Notes: generated by a model not told the origin, from the letters alone. Positions 21,236 through 31,767 are shown, numbered from the stretch's first letter. The stretch is 64,000 nucleotides of DNA from Pseudoips prasinana (GCA_951640165.1 OX621234.1:29640549-29704548); one strand, 5' to 3'. Program-made: numbers and translations.

Positions 21236-21411
21236 AGGTCCTATGCACTATCCGGTTAGCCGGAATGCGGTCAGCCGTCAGCAATCAATATTGCTGACCG
21301 GCCGCCGCATCACAATGCGAAGAAAACCTACTTTCCCGTACAAATAACTGAGTACGGTCAGCCGCGCGGCTGGCCGCATTGCGGCTAGCCGCATAGTGCG
21401 CGGGAGGCCTA
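21236..21411. mobile_element. CG-rich MITE with inverted ends
   Basis: The left end 'gcactatccggttagccgg' plus 'aatgcgg' pairs with the right end 'ccgcattgcggctagccgc' plus 'atagtgcgc'. Internal repeats of 'ggtcagccg' and 'gctgaccg' add further inverted structure. No target duplication is clear. Confidence 0.6.
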
Positions 21412-21734
21412 AGGGTAGCTAATCCGTATTTTAGTTTAACTTTGATTCTTAACAAAAATCCGGGGAGACTGAGAACTTACACAAGAAAACTATGAGCGGT
21501 AAAAGAATTGACAAATATTTGTATTTGAACGACACTTATTCCCACAAAGAGACTAAAATTTATCGTATTAAAGCTCGTAGCGTATGTGTTCGTAATGAGA
21601 TTTTTGCGTCCCAGTGGAATGGAATGATTTGGTACACAAGCATAGTTATTTTTACTGGTAATTTTCCTTCCTATGTAAAGCGTACTTTCTGTAGGTATAC
21701 TAATATTATCACAAGCAAGTATACGTACATACAT

Positions 21735-21889
21735 ACATAGAGTCACGACTGTTTCCCAGAGGGGTAGGCAGAAACAACGGATTTGCCACGATCTTTGCAT
21801 ACCTCTTTTGCCTCGTTTACTGTCATTATATTCTTCATACATGTCCACCGGTTTAGGGTACTTCTGACGAAGCAGGTATACGTAATATA
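21735..21889 (-). pseudogene. LINE C-terminal fragment
   Basis: The minus strand repeats the final part of the LINE tail at 53200-53470 (encoding a VSAYPSGK-type C-terminus, with 'cagaagtaccctaaaccgg' upstream). It stops exactly at the mariner boundary. Confidence 0.55.
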
Positions 21890-23179
21890 TTAGGTCTTTA
21901 CCTATTTTGAATTGCCGTTCTGCAGTACTGGCCATTTCAAATCAAAATAATTTTTGTTTGGCTAAGAATTCTAATTTCAAATTAATTTTATTTTAAAAAC
22001 ATGGATTCTTTTTTCCAAAAGTAGTCATTTCTTTATTGATTAGTGTTACATTTTCATCGCATTTCAATCTTTTTCGTCATCATGGATACGTTAAAAATTC
22101 GAGTAATTATGGAATATGAGTACCGTCGTGGCAGCAACGCGGCACAAGCGGCACGCAACATCAACGACGTTTACGGAGCTAACACTACAAACCAACGCAC
22201 CACCTGTTATTGGTTTGCTCGCTTCCGTTCTGGAAATTTCGACCTGAAAAATGAACCTCGCGGTCGTCCGAAGACTTTGGTCGACAATGACGAATTAAAG
22301 GCGGTTGTGGAAGCTGATTATACACAATCTACGGCTGAATTAGCAGCAGCTTTCGACGTTAGCGTCAAAACAATATTGGTCCATTTGCGTCAAATTGGCA
22401 AGGTAAAAAAGCTTGACAAATGGGTGCCCCACGAACTCAATGATCGCCAGCGCGAAGTACGCGTCGAGACGTGCCTTGCACTGCTCAACAGACACACAAA
22501 TGAAGGAATTTTGAACCGCATTGTTACCTGCAATGAAAAATGGATTCTGTTTGATAACCGCAAGCGCTCAGCAAGTTGGTTGGATCCTGGTTCAGCACCT
22601 AAACAATGCCCTAAACGAAAACTTACCCCTAGAAAAGTGATGGTCACTGTTTGGTGGTCTAGCGCCGGTGTGATTCATCACAGCTTCTTACCAAACGGGG
22701 TGAGCATTACTGCAGATGTGTACTGTGAAGAACTGAGCACAATGATGGAGAAGCTGGCGCATCTCCAACCAGCATTGGTCAATCGCTCGTCTCCGCTGCT
22801 CCTGCACGACAACGCGCGACCTCATACTGCACAGCAGACGGTCTCCAAGTTGCAAGAACTGGGGTTGGAAGCTCTCCGTCATCCGCCCTACTCACCAGAC
22901 CTTGCGCCTACAGACTACTACTTTTTCCAGAATTTGGATAACTTCTTGGCGGGAAAAAAATTCAATACCCGAGAGGCAGTACAAAATGCCTTTGAAGAAT
23001 TTGTTGCCTCCCGTCCAGCTGATTTCTTTAAGAAGGGCATCAATAAACTGCCACTGCGATGGCAAAGATGCATTGATTGCATGGGTGATTACTTCGATTA
23101 ATACAAATAAAAAAATTCATGAAAAAAATTCGTTTAAATTTTTTCATACAAAACGGCAATTTCATAGGTAAAGACCTAT
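21890..23179 (+). mobile_element. full-length mariner element
   Basis: The 1290-bp element is flanked by TA on both sides (21888-21889 and 23180-23181), the mariner target duplication. The 5' end reads TTAGGTCTTTACCTAT and the 3' complement ATAGGTCTTTACCTAT, each followed by a GAA-TTGCCGTT block; the left end has three extra Ts between them. One transposase gene fills the interior. Confidence 0.93.
22082..23101 (+). CDS. mariner transposase, open frame, catalytic Asp replaced
   Basis: The 339-residue protein is in the normal range for mariner transposases, which excise and reinsert the element. I chose the ATG at 22082 because it opens the conserved N-terminus; an upstream in-frame ATG at 22043 lies in the 5' UTR. 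Visible motifs: N-terminal helix-turn-helix half with GRPKTL (61-66), WVPHEL (114-119), HDNARPH (D243) and SPDLAPTDYY (D278), the last two Asp residues 34 apart as in D,D34D. The first acidic position, normally Asp in T-C/G-D-E-K-W, is Asn151 (codon AAT). The frame has no stop or frameshift, so the copy is young, but the missing metal-binding Asp should abolish cleavage. Confidence 0.92.
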   Translation: MDTLKIRVIMEYEYRRGSNAAQAARNINDVYGANTTNQRTTCYWFARFRSGNFDLKNEPRGRPKTLVDNDELKAVVEADYTQSTAELAAAFDVSVKTILVHLRQIGKVKKLDKWVPHELNDRQREVRVETCLALLNRHTNEGILNRIVTCNEKWILFDNRKRSASWLDPGSAPKQCPKRKLTPRKVMVTVWWSSAGVIHHSFLPNGVSITADVYCEELSTMMEKLAHLQPALVNRSSPLLLHDNARPHTAQQTVSKLQELGLEALRHPPYSPDLAPTDYYFFQNLDNFLAGKKFNTREAVQNAFEEFVASRPADFFKKGINKLPLRWQRCIDCMGDYFD

Positions 23180-23253
23180 TATTAAAATTAAAATCCAACC
23201 GTCAAACACTTATTACGTATTTATATGTATACGTAGGTACGTATACTTAATAC

Positions 23254-25668
23254 TAGGGTTGTAACGGAGGCCTCTTAGCGGAGGCGGAGGCGGATGCGAA
23301 GGTGACGGATTACACCTCCGCGCATGCGGAGGTTAACGGATGCGAATGCGAAGGTGAAAGTGGATGTGAAAAAATGGTATTTTATGAGTAATATTAATCA
23401 TTTTTTTAATCTCTTTCCATAAAAACACTTTCCAACCTCACTTGTTTTTGGTTTCGTGTGACTTGAGTAAACAATAACAATTACTTTGCATTGCAAAGCA
23501 AAATTCGGCGGTACGACTGAGTCGTCACCGGGCGTCGCGGCGCGCGCATTATTATTATTCTATGATTTATTTTTATTTTATTTTATTGAAACTTATTCCA
23601 CAAAACTACAAAGGCGGAAATTTTTGGCTGTGTGGCTGACGGCCATAAAGAATATCGCCACCCCCTCTCATCCCGTGACGTGTCTATCTTATTGGGATCG
23701 CCAACCCGTCTGCCAATCGTGGCGATTATGGCAGATCCCCTCAAATGAAGGACACAACTAAACCGCTGCCCCCAGTCCCCGGCAGTCATGTTATTCCAAG
23801 CCGTGGTAACAGCAGTGGGTTTGGCAGGGCAGAAGGTGCTACGAATCCCCGGCAGATTTCGCGTTACTAAAACTGACGACCACACTGGCCCTGGCAACAT
23901 ACAGCACACGCACACTGCGAACCGACGAGAAAATCATCGAACTGGAGGAAGAATTGAGCAGGTTCTTTATATTCCAATGAATATAATAGGATTATCTCAA
24001 GTCCTAAGAGAGGGGGAGGACACGATAATCCTGAAATCCGGGAACCTGATTTATTTCCGGTAGGGCGACCAACTGTCTCAAGGTGGTGTTGAGTTCATAG
24101 TCCAAAAATTCCTAGTCCATAATTTAGTAAAAATCGGGAGTGTGTCGACTAGGGTTGCGTACCTTATACTCAGAATTTATTCGTTGAAGGTCATACAAGT
24201 ATACGCGCCGACTTTGACGCACTCTGACGATGAGGTTGAGGTCATGTATGAGGATATATCTAGAACCATACATACCTCTAACACTTATTTCACTGTGGTC
24301 ACTGGATACTTAGCTGAGGGCCTTCATGGAGAAGGAGGGGCTCTTTATGATGAACTCCTTTTTCAAGAAGCCGGATAATCGCAAATGGACCTGGGTAAGC
24401 CCCGAAGGTAAAACAAAAAGCGAGATAGACTTTATTTTGTCGACGATAAGACAGAAGTTCAATGACGTCTTTGTGATCAATACGGTTAAAAGTGGGAGCG
24501 ATCACAGGCGGGGCTCATTGAACCTTAATGTCAAGCTCCAAAGATCCCGACTGATAAAGTCTACGCTCCGACCTTTACCCATCCACGTCGAAAACCCCGA
24601 ACCCTTTCAGCTTGAACTGCAAAACTGAACTGCTCGAATTGCGGGGAAGTGGAGTCCTATCACGACAGGCTCGTAGAAGCCGTCCATACGTCTAAGGTCT
24701 TCAAGGCCCGCCGTAAAAACAGAACCAAAAAGATCTCTTACTATACCCTGCAGCTAAAGGAAGAAACACGAAAAATGGTTTTGACATCCTTTGATGATGC
24801 TACCAGATACCGGCAGCTCAACAGACAGATCTCAAAGTCTTTGACTCGCGACACGCGCCCAATTAATACAAAATGTTTTAAAGAAGCCATCGAGCGGAAT
24901 AAAGGCTCTAAAGTGTTAGCAAGAGAACTGTGTGTTGGACAGAGCCAACTGACGAAGCTGAAGACTGAGGATGGCAGAATCGTCACGTCTCGACCTGAGT
25001 TACTGGGAGAGATCGAGAGGTTCCATGGACAGCTGTATACGAGACCCCAGTCACTTGTTGATAGTTGTGCCTCAGATCCCAGAGCACGACTAACCCGACA
25101 CTTCACCGAAGACAGCCCGGACGTCAGCATGTACGAGATAAGAATGGCTCTCAAACAGCTCAAGAACAACAAGGCGCCTGGTCACTATGGGTGTTATCAG
25201 GCGGCTCAAGTTCACCCAAAGAGTAATGGAAAGAGCTATGCTTGGAGTTTTTGCCAATAATTGCCAAGCTGAAGTGGCAGTGGGCAGGGCACGTAGCTCG
25301 TAGAGCGGACGGCCGCTGGCGCAGAAAGGTTCTCGAGTGGCGACCACGAACCGGATGATCTTGTGCGGGTCGCTGGATGCCGATAGCCCAAGACCGGCAA
25401 TTGTGTATATCTTTGGGGGAGGCCTTTGTCCAGCAGTGGGCGTCATTCGGCTGATATGACGATGATGTTGACAAAGGCGGAATTGATGCCAAAGGCATTC
25501 TCTGCCAGTCGACCTTTGGGTGATGCAGAGATATATGATTATGCCGTAAGTAAAACTCCGTTATAACTCCGCAAAAAAATTGCGGAGGCGGAGGCGGATG
25601 CGAAGGTACGATTTCATGCGGAACTTCCGCAGTAACGGAAGCGGAAGCGAAGATCCGTTACAACCCTA
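23254..25668 (+). mobile_element. hAT-type element carrying an RTE insertion, copy 1
   Basis: Ends TAGGGTTGTAACGGA and its complement TCCGTTACAACCCTA define a 2415-bp element. Direct repeats CTTAATAC at 23246-23253 and 25669-25676 are a perfect 8-bp target duplication, as hAT elements make. Subterminal repeats such as 'gcggaggcggaggcggatgc' near both ends resemble transposase-binding arrays. No hAT transposase is present. The interior is an RTE LINE (23620-25470) bounded by its own duplication ACAAAGGCGGAA (23608-23619 and 25471-25482). A second copy lies at 49101-51339. Confidence 0.88.
23620..25470 (+). pseudogene. RTE-clade LINE inside the hAT element, decayed
   Basis: RTE elements encode an endonuclease plus reverse transcriptase. 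From left: 5' UTR (with the 'ggcgattatggcag' block), an endonuclease in several frames (LRTDEKI-type start near 23915, IIGLSQVLREGEDT, VIQVYAPT, then FFKKPDNRKWTWVSPEG and SGSDHR), a linker frame 24649-25260 ending with LKQLKNNKAPGHYG, and then an abrupt jump to the 3' end. The catalytic RT core is deleted. The C-terminal WQWAGHVARRADGRW-type end is retained. Multiple frameshifts and stops make it non-functional. The 3' end is a short GATGATG tail. Confidence 0.85.
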
Positions 25669-25747
25669 CTTAATACGTATTTGACGATTGGTTGGATTTT
25701 GATTTTCTCTCTAGCTATAACTAGCTAGTAGTACAATTTTTTTAAGA
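25669..25747. other. short spacer with hAT duplication
   Basis: It begins with the right CTTAATAC duplication, then AT-rich sequence before an S3 SINE. Confidence 0.5.
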
Positions 25748-25914
25748 CAAAGCCCGCGGGTAGTTTACAAACATATAATAGACGGACACAAATTACATAA
25801 AGACTTAGAACAACTATTTATGGGTAACACAAACAGTTGTCCGTCGCCGGACTCAAACCCGCGACACGAAGCGGCGAGGCGACTGTCTTAGCCGCTGCAA
25901 CACACGTGCAGTCG
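25748..25914 (-). mobile_element. SINE family S3
   Basis: Minus strand: head 'gcacgtgtgttgcagcggc', box B 'gggtttgagtccggcgac' and the 'tctattatatgtttgtaa' body. Confidence 0.8.
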
Positions 25915-26004
25915 AAATGTTTGCTGTCTGTCTTTATTTTCTAGTAAACTAGTTTATTCTTCATCTTTCTTTATCGTATGGGCAGCGGTTACCCTAGTGC
26001 CAGA

Positions 26005-26213
26005 GTTGATTAAGCCGCGAAGTAGGCTTCTGATATGCGAAGACAAACGGGACCGACAGCTATACGTGGCCTCAGAGCACGGAGACGCTCCGCAATTTAA
26101 ACCACTTTAACGGTCACACATCTATGGACTGACCGCGTGCCTAGGTGCTTTACCTTGCCGATCACATAAGGGCCGGTGATTGCATCTGGCCATGAGCGCC
26201 TCTTCAACTAGGT
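26005..26213 (-). mobile_element. 5S-rRNA-derived SINE, second copy
   Basis: On the minus strand it reads 'gtgatcggcaaggtaaagca', 'cgcggtcagtccatag' and 'atgtgtgaccg', then 'gagcgtctccgtgctctgag'. This is the same order as 15880-16205 with more divergence. It lies where the gypsy element ends, which may mark a junction. Confidence 0.65.
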
Positions 26214-26214
26214 A

Positions 26215-26578
26215 ACTAATACACTCTCTCAGCTCTGGGTGGCGCTTCTCTGCTAGATCTTCTGCTAGTCTGTTGTAGTCGACGACAGCGTTCAGTAGTT
26301 CAACTTCTGCGATACGAGATAATGCGTATCTGCGATGCGATATGCTGCTTCGTTTTTGTTGCCATGAATGTACTGAATGCTCGTACAGAATTGACTAAGT
26401 AGTGAAGTTGACGTTCTCGTCTCGGCGTGTCGCTGCTATTGGGCGATCTTGTTAGCGCGTACGTCAATGGTTTATGGTCAGTGTAAATTGTAATTTCGTT
26501 GCCCTCTATTAGTCGACGAAAGCTCTTCACTGCTGTGTACATCGCTAGGAGTTCGCGATCATATCCGCTCGATTGCTT
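26215..26578 (-). pseudogene. gypsy RNase H, C-terminal half
   Basis: The segment GYDRELLAMYTAVKSFR, TDHKPLTYAL and a linker LNAVVDYNRLAEDLAE are the RNase H core and its exit toward integrase in Ty3/gypsy. The N-terminal half is on the other side of the insert (27213 upward). A cysteine-rich stretch in frame just before GYDREL comes from the insert, not from gypsy. Frame continuity near 26300 is broken. Confidence 0.8.
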
Positions 26579-27229
26579 TCTGCAACCACAGTTGCAAAAT
26601 TTCAAATGCCTACCGTGCTCGCTGCAACCGTGGTTGCATTTTGCCATTTTATTTTAAAATCATTATAATCCTTATTACAATGGCTTAGAGCTCTATTTAA
26701 ACGTATCCATAACAATTCTAATACTAACAGCATAGACAAAACGTATTATTACCAACTTCACGGAACAAAAATATTCTAATATTGGTAGTTGAATCTCAGT
26801 GAGCAACTTTTAAAATTTGTGTATTCTTTTCATTCCGTGTTTTTTTGTCATTCTTCCACACGAACAATATTCAAATGTGCATGATCATATCAAGTAATTC
26901 ATCTAGTTTATGGATATATTAAATATTTATGCACTTTTTAATTTAAATTTTCTGTAATTTTGATTTAGAACTCACACACTAACATTTACTCGCACCTCTA
27001 GTTTAAAGGCTAATGGAATATTATTTATTTGAGCTTAAATAACCTAACATATACACTTTTGTACCTTATTTTACTGGCCATACAGAACAGTCAAAACCTT
27101 CAAAATGCGCTTTTTAGGAAAACCATAAATTAAGTTTTAGTTGAGGAGGGTTGAACGCTCGCCGTGCACCGAGAGCAGCTAGCACTAGAGGGCAAAAAAA
27201 AAAAATATTTTGAAGCAATTGAGCGGATA
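26562..27229. repeat. inverted-repeat-bounded insert in RNase H
   Basis: 'tatccgctcgattgctt' (26562-26578) and 'aagcaattgagcggata' (27213-27229) are inverted copies with one mismatch; both derive from the gypsy reading frame around the GYDREL segment. The insert between them has no ORF. Near its left end are two palindromes, 'tgcaaccacagttgca' and 'tgcaaccgtggttgca', and its right end has a long A/T run. It could be a foldback-type insertion or an inversion-duplication event. Confidence 0.6.
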
Positions 27230-27667
27230 TACACTGTACCTTCGCTGCGTCTCGCCCATCGCCTTTGAGTAAAAAGCGAGTGGTTTCCATTCATTGTCGA
27301 CCTTCTGGTGGAGGGCCGCGCCAACACAGGTGTCCGAAGCATCAGTGTATAAGCACATCGAAGCATTAGTCACCGGGTGCGACAAAATTGTAGCCTCGAG
27401 GATGCTTTGTCGGCACTTCTCGAAGGCTTCCTCTGATTCCGGCGTCCATGCTATCGGACTTTTGTAATTTTTTTTGCTGTTATGAAGGTATCCATTAAGT
27501 AATTGTTGTTGCTCGGCTTGGTGGGGTAGACAGCTCCGGTAAAAATTGATCATACCCAAAAAATTTCTCAATTCTTGAACACTAGTAGTTTGGTTTGATT
27601 CCGTCCTGTGAAACTTCGTAGCCGAGGAATTGTATTCTGTCCTTGCCAAATTCACACTTGTCGACAT
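27185..27667 (-). pseudogene. gypsy RT thumb and RNase H N-terminus
   Basis: It contains ELRNFLGMINFYR, WTPESEEAFEKC, ILSHP, YTDASDTCVGAAL (first RNase H Asp) and PLAFYSKAMGETQRRYS. This is the connection region and the first half of RNase H. It is joined to the RT frame by a frameshift near 27590. Confidence 0.85.
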
Positions 27668-28088
27668 TCAACGTGACATATTTGTTCAGTCGATCTAGGA
27701 CTTGCCACAGATGTTGTTTGTGCTCGGATTCATCCTTCGAGTGCACAAGTAAGTCGTCAACGAAGCAGAATACATTATCATCTAGCCCACGTAGCACTTC
27801 ATGCATGAATCGCTGAAAGGTCTGGCCAGAATTGCGCAAACCGACCGTCATTGAATTGAACTGGAACAATCCGAAGGGGGTTATTATAGCCATTTTCGCA
27901 GCACCTTCCTTTTCAATTGGAATCCAATAATATGCCATTTTCAGATCCAATTTTGTAAAGATTTTCTTCCCGTGTAACTGGTACGTAAAATCTTGAATTC
28001 TTGGGATGGGGTAACGATCGGGAACTGTCACGGCATTAAGTCTTCTATAGTCCACACACACGCAGAGAGCCATCCTTTTTCTTAACAA
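27582..28088 (-). pseudogene. gypsy reverse transcriptase fingers/palm
   Basis: It contains VDYRRLNAVTVPDRYP, FTKLDLKMAY (first Asp), ITPFGLFQFN, FGLRN-like GLRNSGQTFQRF and FVDDLLV, the FxDD catalytic box. It polymerises cDNA from the element RNA in active relatives. It is out of frame with the protease frame; the break is near 28060. Confidence 0.88.
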
Positions 28089-28779
28089 CGTGAAGAGGAC
28101 TGGCCCATGGGCTACTCGACGGTTGGCATATGCCCATTTCCATCATCTTCTCGAATTCTAACTTCGCCGCTTTATATTTGTCCGGGGGTAGAGGGCGGGT
28201 TCTTGAGTAGATTGATTGTCCCGTTGTTTCTATGCGGTAAGTAACGCTGTGCTTGGATGGATGCTTGAGTGACATTGGTCGTACAACATCTGGGAATTCT
28301 TTTAAGATATCGTGATAAGCGTGATTGAGGTTGATCACGTAGACTGCTTCTTCGGTGCTCCGTACTCTGATGGTGTTCACACTGAGATCGGTAATGCGGT
28401 CGACGAGTTTCCTTTGATGTAGATCAACTAACAACTTGTGTTTTGCCAAAAAATCTGCGCCCAGTATCGATGTCTTGACGTCAGCAACGGTGAATGTCCA
28501 TTTAAAACTTCTTCGTAGACCTAGGTTGAGCTCCAGTGTTCGCTCTCCGTAGGTACGAATCTCTGTCCCGTTTGCGGCATATAATTTGCAGGCGCTTCCG
28601 TTCGGCTTCGTAAATTTCTTGTTCTTCACAGCTAATACGGATACGTCAGCCCCCGTATCGACATGAAATTTCTCCTTGCTTCTAATATCGAAGACACATA
28701 GGCGGTAACTGGCTTGGTTCACATCGACACCCGCTACAATCGATGTACGTTTTAGTTTTCCTGCTTCTGCTTGGAACAC
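28045..28779 (-). pseudogene. gypsy retropepsin and RT N-terminus
   Basis: A 244-codon frame. FHVDTGADVSVL holds the DTG catalytic triad of an aspartic protease, and TSILGADFL is its second conserved strand. The C-terminal part (GICQPSSSPWASPLHVVKKK) is the start of RT. It overlaps the gag end (28752-28779) in another frame, consistent with frameshift expression in active relatives. Confidence 0.87.
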
Positions 28780-29645
28780 GGTGACTCACACTTCCGGGCC
28801 TTATCTCCATATCGCCAGTGGTAAAAACACAGCCAATCGGGATCGCTAGGCTTGCGACTTTCACGTGAACGGGTTCTCGAATGCGAGCGTGACCGGTTGC
28901 TTCGGTACGACTGGCGAGAGGAATGGCGGTGTGGCGAAGATCTCTGGTTTGAGCGGATTTCGGCAAATTCCAGTGAAAGCTTCTCTATTTGCTTCGATAA
29001 ATAGTGGAACTGCAAGCTTTCCAATGTTGTTTTATCTTGAGAACACGATGAACTTGGTATGTGCGAACTCGAGGAAGCTGTGGTTGTAACTGCGGCAACT
29101 GTTGCTGGGTCGAAATGTTCCATCATAACGTCGGCCATAGCAGCTAGGCCATCGAGTGCTGACTCGGTGTTCACGGACAGGACGGCACGAACTTGATTGG
29201 GCAAATGGTTAAGCCACATAACTTTGAGCGCTTGATCCGTCATAAATTCTCCGCTCAAATCACGCATCTTGCGAAGTAGCTGGCCAGGTTTCATGTCGCT
29301 GAGCTCGAGGCCGCTAAGTAATTTCTGTAGACGTCGCTGATCGGTTTCTTTATATGTCATCAACAGTCTATTCTTGAGCGTGGTATACTTCTTCGTTTCC
29401 GGCGGTTTCAATATGATATCGCCTATTTGTTCTAAATCGCTGCATCCTAGCAGCGGTATCACGAGATTAAACTTTTGATCTTCTCCAATCTTGCTAGCTG
29501 AGATGGCAGCTTCAAACTACGCGAACCACAGGCGCGGGTTTTGTCGCCAAAACGGAGGCAATCGCGCAGTCAGTGAGATGGTAGCGACATTGCTGTTGCC
29601 TGTCGATACTCCTTGTGCGTCGCTAAACTCTTCGGTCTTGTCCAT
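28752..29645 (-). pseudogene. gypsy gag with internal stop
   Basis: From the ATG at 29645 the frame runs through a WRQNPRLWF segment, meets an in-frame TAG at 29519-29517, and continues open to 28752. Features are LGCSDLEQIGDI, PPETKKYTTLKNRLL, an Arg/Ser-rich stretch and a terminal CFYHWRYGDKARKCESPC knuckle of the C-x3-H type common in arthropod gypsy gag. The single stop and downstream shifts mark it as inactive. Confidence 0.82.
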
Positions 29646-29692
29646 GTTGTCAGGCGATTGTATTCGGATCACGTCGGGGTCAACAATTTAAC

Positions 29693-30064
29693 TGCCTAGA
29701 TTATTTCGGGAAGATTAGAGTGAAACTAGAAGAACAGTAAAAACTTGGAATATATTTCAGATATTTTGGCCTACTAAAGTATACAAATTATTAACTCTAA
29801 GGGTAACATACATCTGCTGTAAAACATTTACATCAGCCAATCAGCGCAGACCGACATTACAAAGAAACACTGCGCTCGGCGCGCCCGTGATGTTCTCATA
29901 TTGTAGGTTAAATACCTACTCTTTGTCTCATATATAAACTCCACGCGCCTTTAGTGTATTGACTGCATCGACGCCGGCATGTTGTCGTTCCTCGATTCAT
30001 ATTATGTAGGTCTTCCGAGCCCGAGGCGTCTACGCAGCGCCAGACTGCGCCATTGCCTGGCCGC
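29693..30064 (-). repeat. candidate gypsy 5' LTR, part 1
   Basis: It lies directly upstream of gag. There is a TATA-like palindrome (tatata) near 29930 and a CG-rich region to 30064. By position it is LTR plus leader. If so, the LTR continues at 32115-32197 after the hAT element. No matching 3' LTR exists in the window, so the boundaries are inferred. Confidence 0.45.
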
Positions 30065-30389
30065 CAGCGTTGCCAGACCGTACCAAAAAGTACGGTTTTC
30101 CGTACTATTCAACACACAACCGTACCACAACCGTACCTCAGGGTAGACCGTACCTTTTTCGTACCTTTTCTATAATAGTGATTTATTTTTACTACAAACA
30201 AAAAAAAGTCACCTTCCGTTTTTCTCCACATTCTGTGTTTAAAAACTTTTTTCTTCCAACCAAATATGATTTGGCTGTTTGGATTACATTCCTTGCCTTC
30301 TTCCTCAGGAGCGATGAATTAAAAAAACAACAATATCTTTGAGTCAATCTGGAGCATAGAGAACGTTTTATAGTCTGGAACCGAGATCG

Positions 30390-30443
30390 AACCATAAAGT
30401 TAGTATACCTACGGAATTCCGTAGGTATACTAACTTTATGGTT
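30390..30443. repeat. perfect 54-bp palindrome of P-like terminal repeats
   Basis: The core 30393-30440 is CATAAAGTTAGTATACCTAC plus GGAA followed by its exact complement; three more flanking bases each side extend the palindrome. The arm equals the first 24 bases of the P-like terminal repeat at 57542. No 8-bp duplication flanks it. Confidence 0.88.
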
Positions 30444-31767
30444 AGGTACTTACTAAAGATAATTCATTCCCACATTTATTTACTTTTAAAAAGTGTAAGT
30501 ACTTATTTTTTTTTTCTAATCACTACTGCCAAGGTGTTCTTTGTAATGCCTTTCATTCGTCCTTATTAATTAGATACTGACAAACAACTTGAAATTTTAC
30601 AGACTATCTGTTCTAATGGTGAAACGTTAAACTTTATTTAATTAAACTTTATTAATTTAAAGTTTGATATCTAAATAAATTATTTAATATTAATAATCAC
30701 CACTAGCGTCAAACCGAAACAGATAAATGTTGTTGAAAAATTCAAAAATGTACGTCCTATTTTTTAATGTTTTGTTGGGGCTGCCATCTTGTGAAATAAC
30801 AACCGAATTTGGATAATTCCGGAGCATTTACGTACCTATATCACATAAATTCATTCAAGTAATTGGCTATTTGACAGTTGTTGCTTGGAACCAAATAATA
30901 ATTACACAATAGGTATTTCGCTTTAAAAGAATTTTAAAATATTTTATTTTTGCTAAATAGATTTCTGTCTGAAAAGATGCCTTTTTATTTATGGATTACA
31001 AGATTAGAGACGTGATCCGTCATCTTGTGACGTGACATCTCTCAGAAATTGTCAAACAAAACGTCATCTGTCTGGTTCAAACAACGTTCACTGATTGGCA
31101 AGAAATATACGGTTTTGAAACTCCGAGGTCATGAAATGTGACACCATCAAATGTCACGTGACCGGTTGTTTTCAAGCGAATTTTAAATTAATAAATACTG
31201 CTGATAAACACCTAAATACAACATCAAATTACTTTTTTTTGTAAATTTTGATAACGAATGATTTCGAGATAAGCAAATGTTTATCTGTAGAGAGATATTA
31301 AAAATTTTGTAGATTGAAATGTAAACTATTAACTTGCATTGAGAATGGGTCCAGGCTAAGTATTAAGCATTATGGAATGAAGTAAAGCATATCTACAGAC
31401 AGAATGACACATATCCAAACTATTGTAGCTTCAAGCATGTATGTGTGTATGTGTGAGAGTCGTACTTTCTTCAATTTTCCATCATATTTGACACTAAAAT
31501 ATGGACACAAATTACTTAGATGGAATTTTCTTAGTTCCTAAAACATTATTTTCATATTTTTTTTGACAAACTACTTCTAACTATAGCATATTTCAACATT
31601 TTAGCAATACCTTCTTCAAACATCTACAATTTCTCTGTCTGTGTAAAAATGTTAAAATACTCTCCTGATATTAAAAATATTTTCAAATTCAAAAGATTCC
31701 AAAAGACAACTTCAGCGCGCCCTGTCGAGAATTTTTAATACTGAAATGAGGTGTCTTTATATTCGAT
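30444..31767. other. hAT interior without genes
   Basis: AT-rich non-coding interior. No ORF of note. Confidence 0.4.

Larger units (their letters stand above)
26215..29692 (-). mobile_element. Ty3/gypsy-type LTR retrotransposon, decayed and 3' truncated
   Basis: Domain order on the minus strand is gag (29645-28752), retropepsin (about 28690-28420), reverse transcriptase (about 28200-27590) and RNase H (27500-26215, interrupted). Order and motifs match Ty3/gypsy. No integrase, env or 3' LTR follows; the sequence breaks at a 5S-type SINE. A 633-bp insert (26579-27212) splits RNase H. A candidate 5' LTR lies upstream (29693 onward) and is itself interrupted by a hAT element. Confidence 0.88.

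Noticed and set aside
21477..21935. 152-codon frame on the minus strand
   Set aside because: It joins a LINE tail fragment to mariner end sequence and has no single coherent domain.
23583..23915. Host genes in the hAT composites (110- to 143-codon frames on the antisense strand)
   Set aside because: They are antisense to the RTE coding sequence and repeat in both composite copies with different breaks.
26583..26647. Metallothionein-like gene
   Set aside because: The Cys-rich codons come from two palindromes at the edge of an insertion; too short and in a pseudogene.
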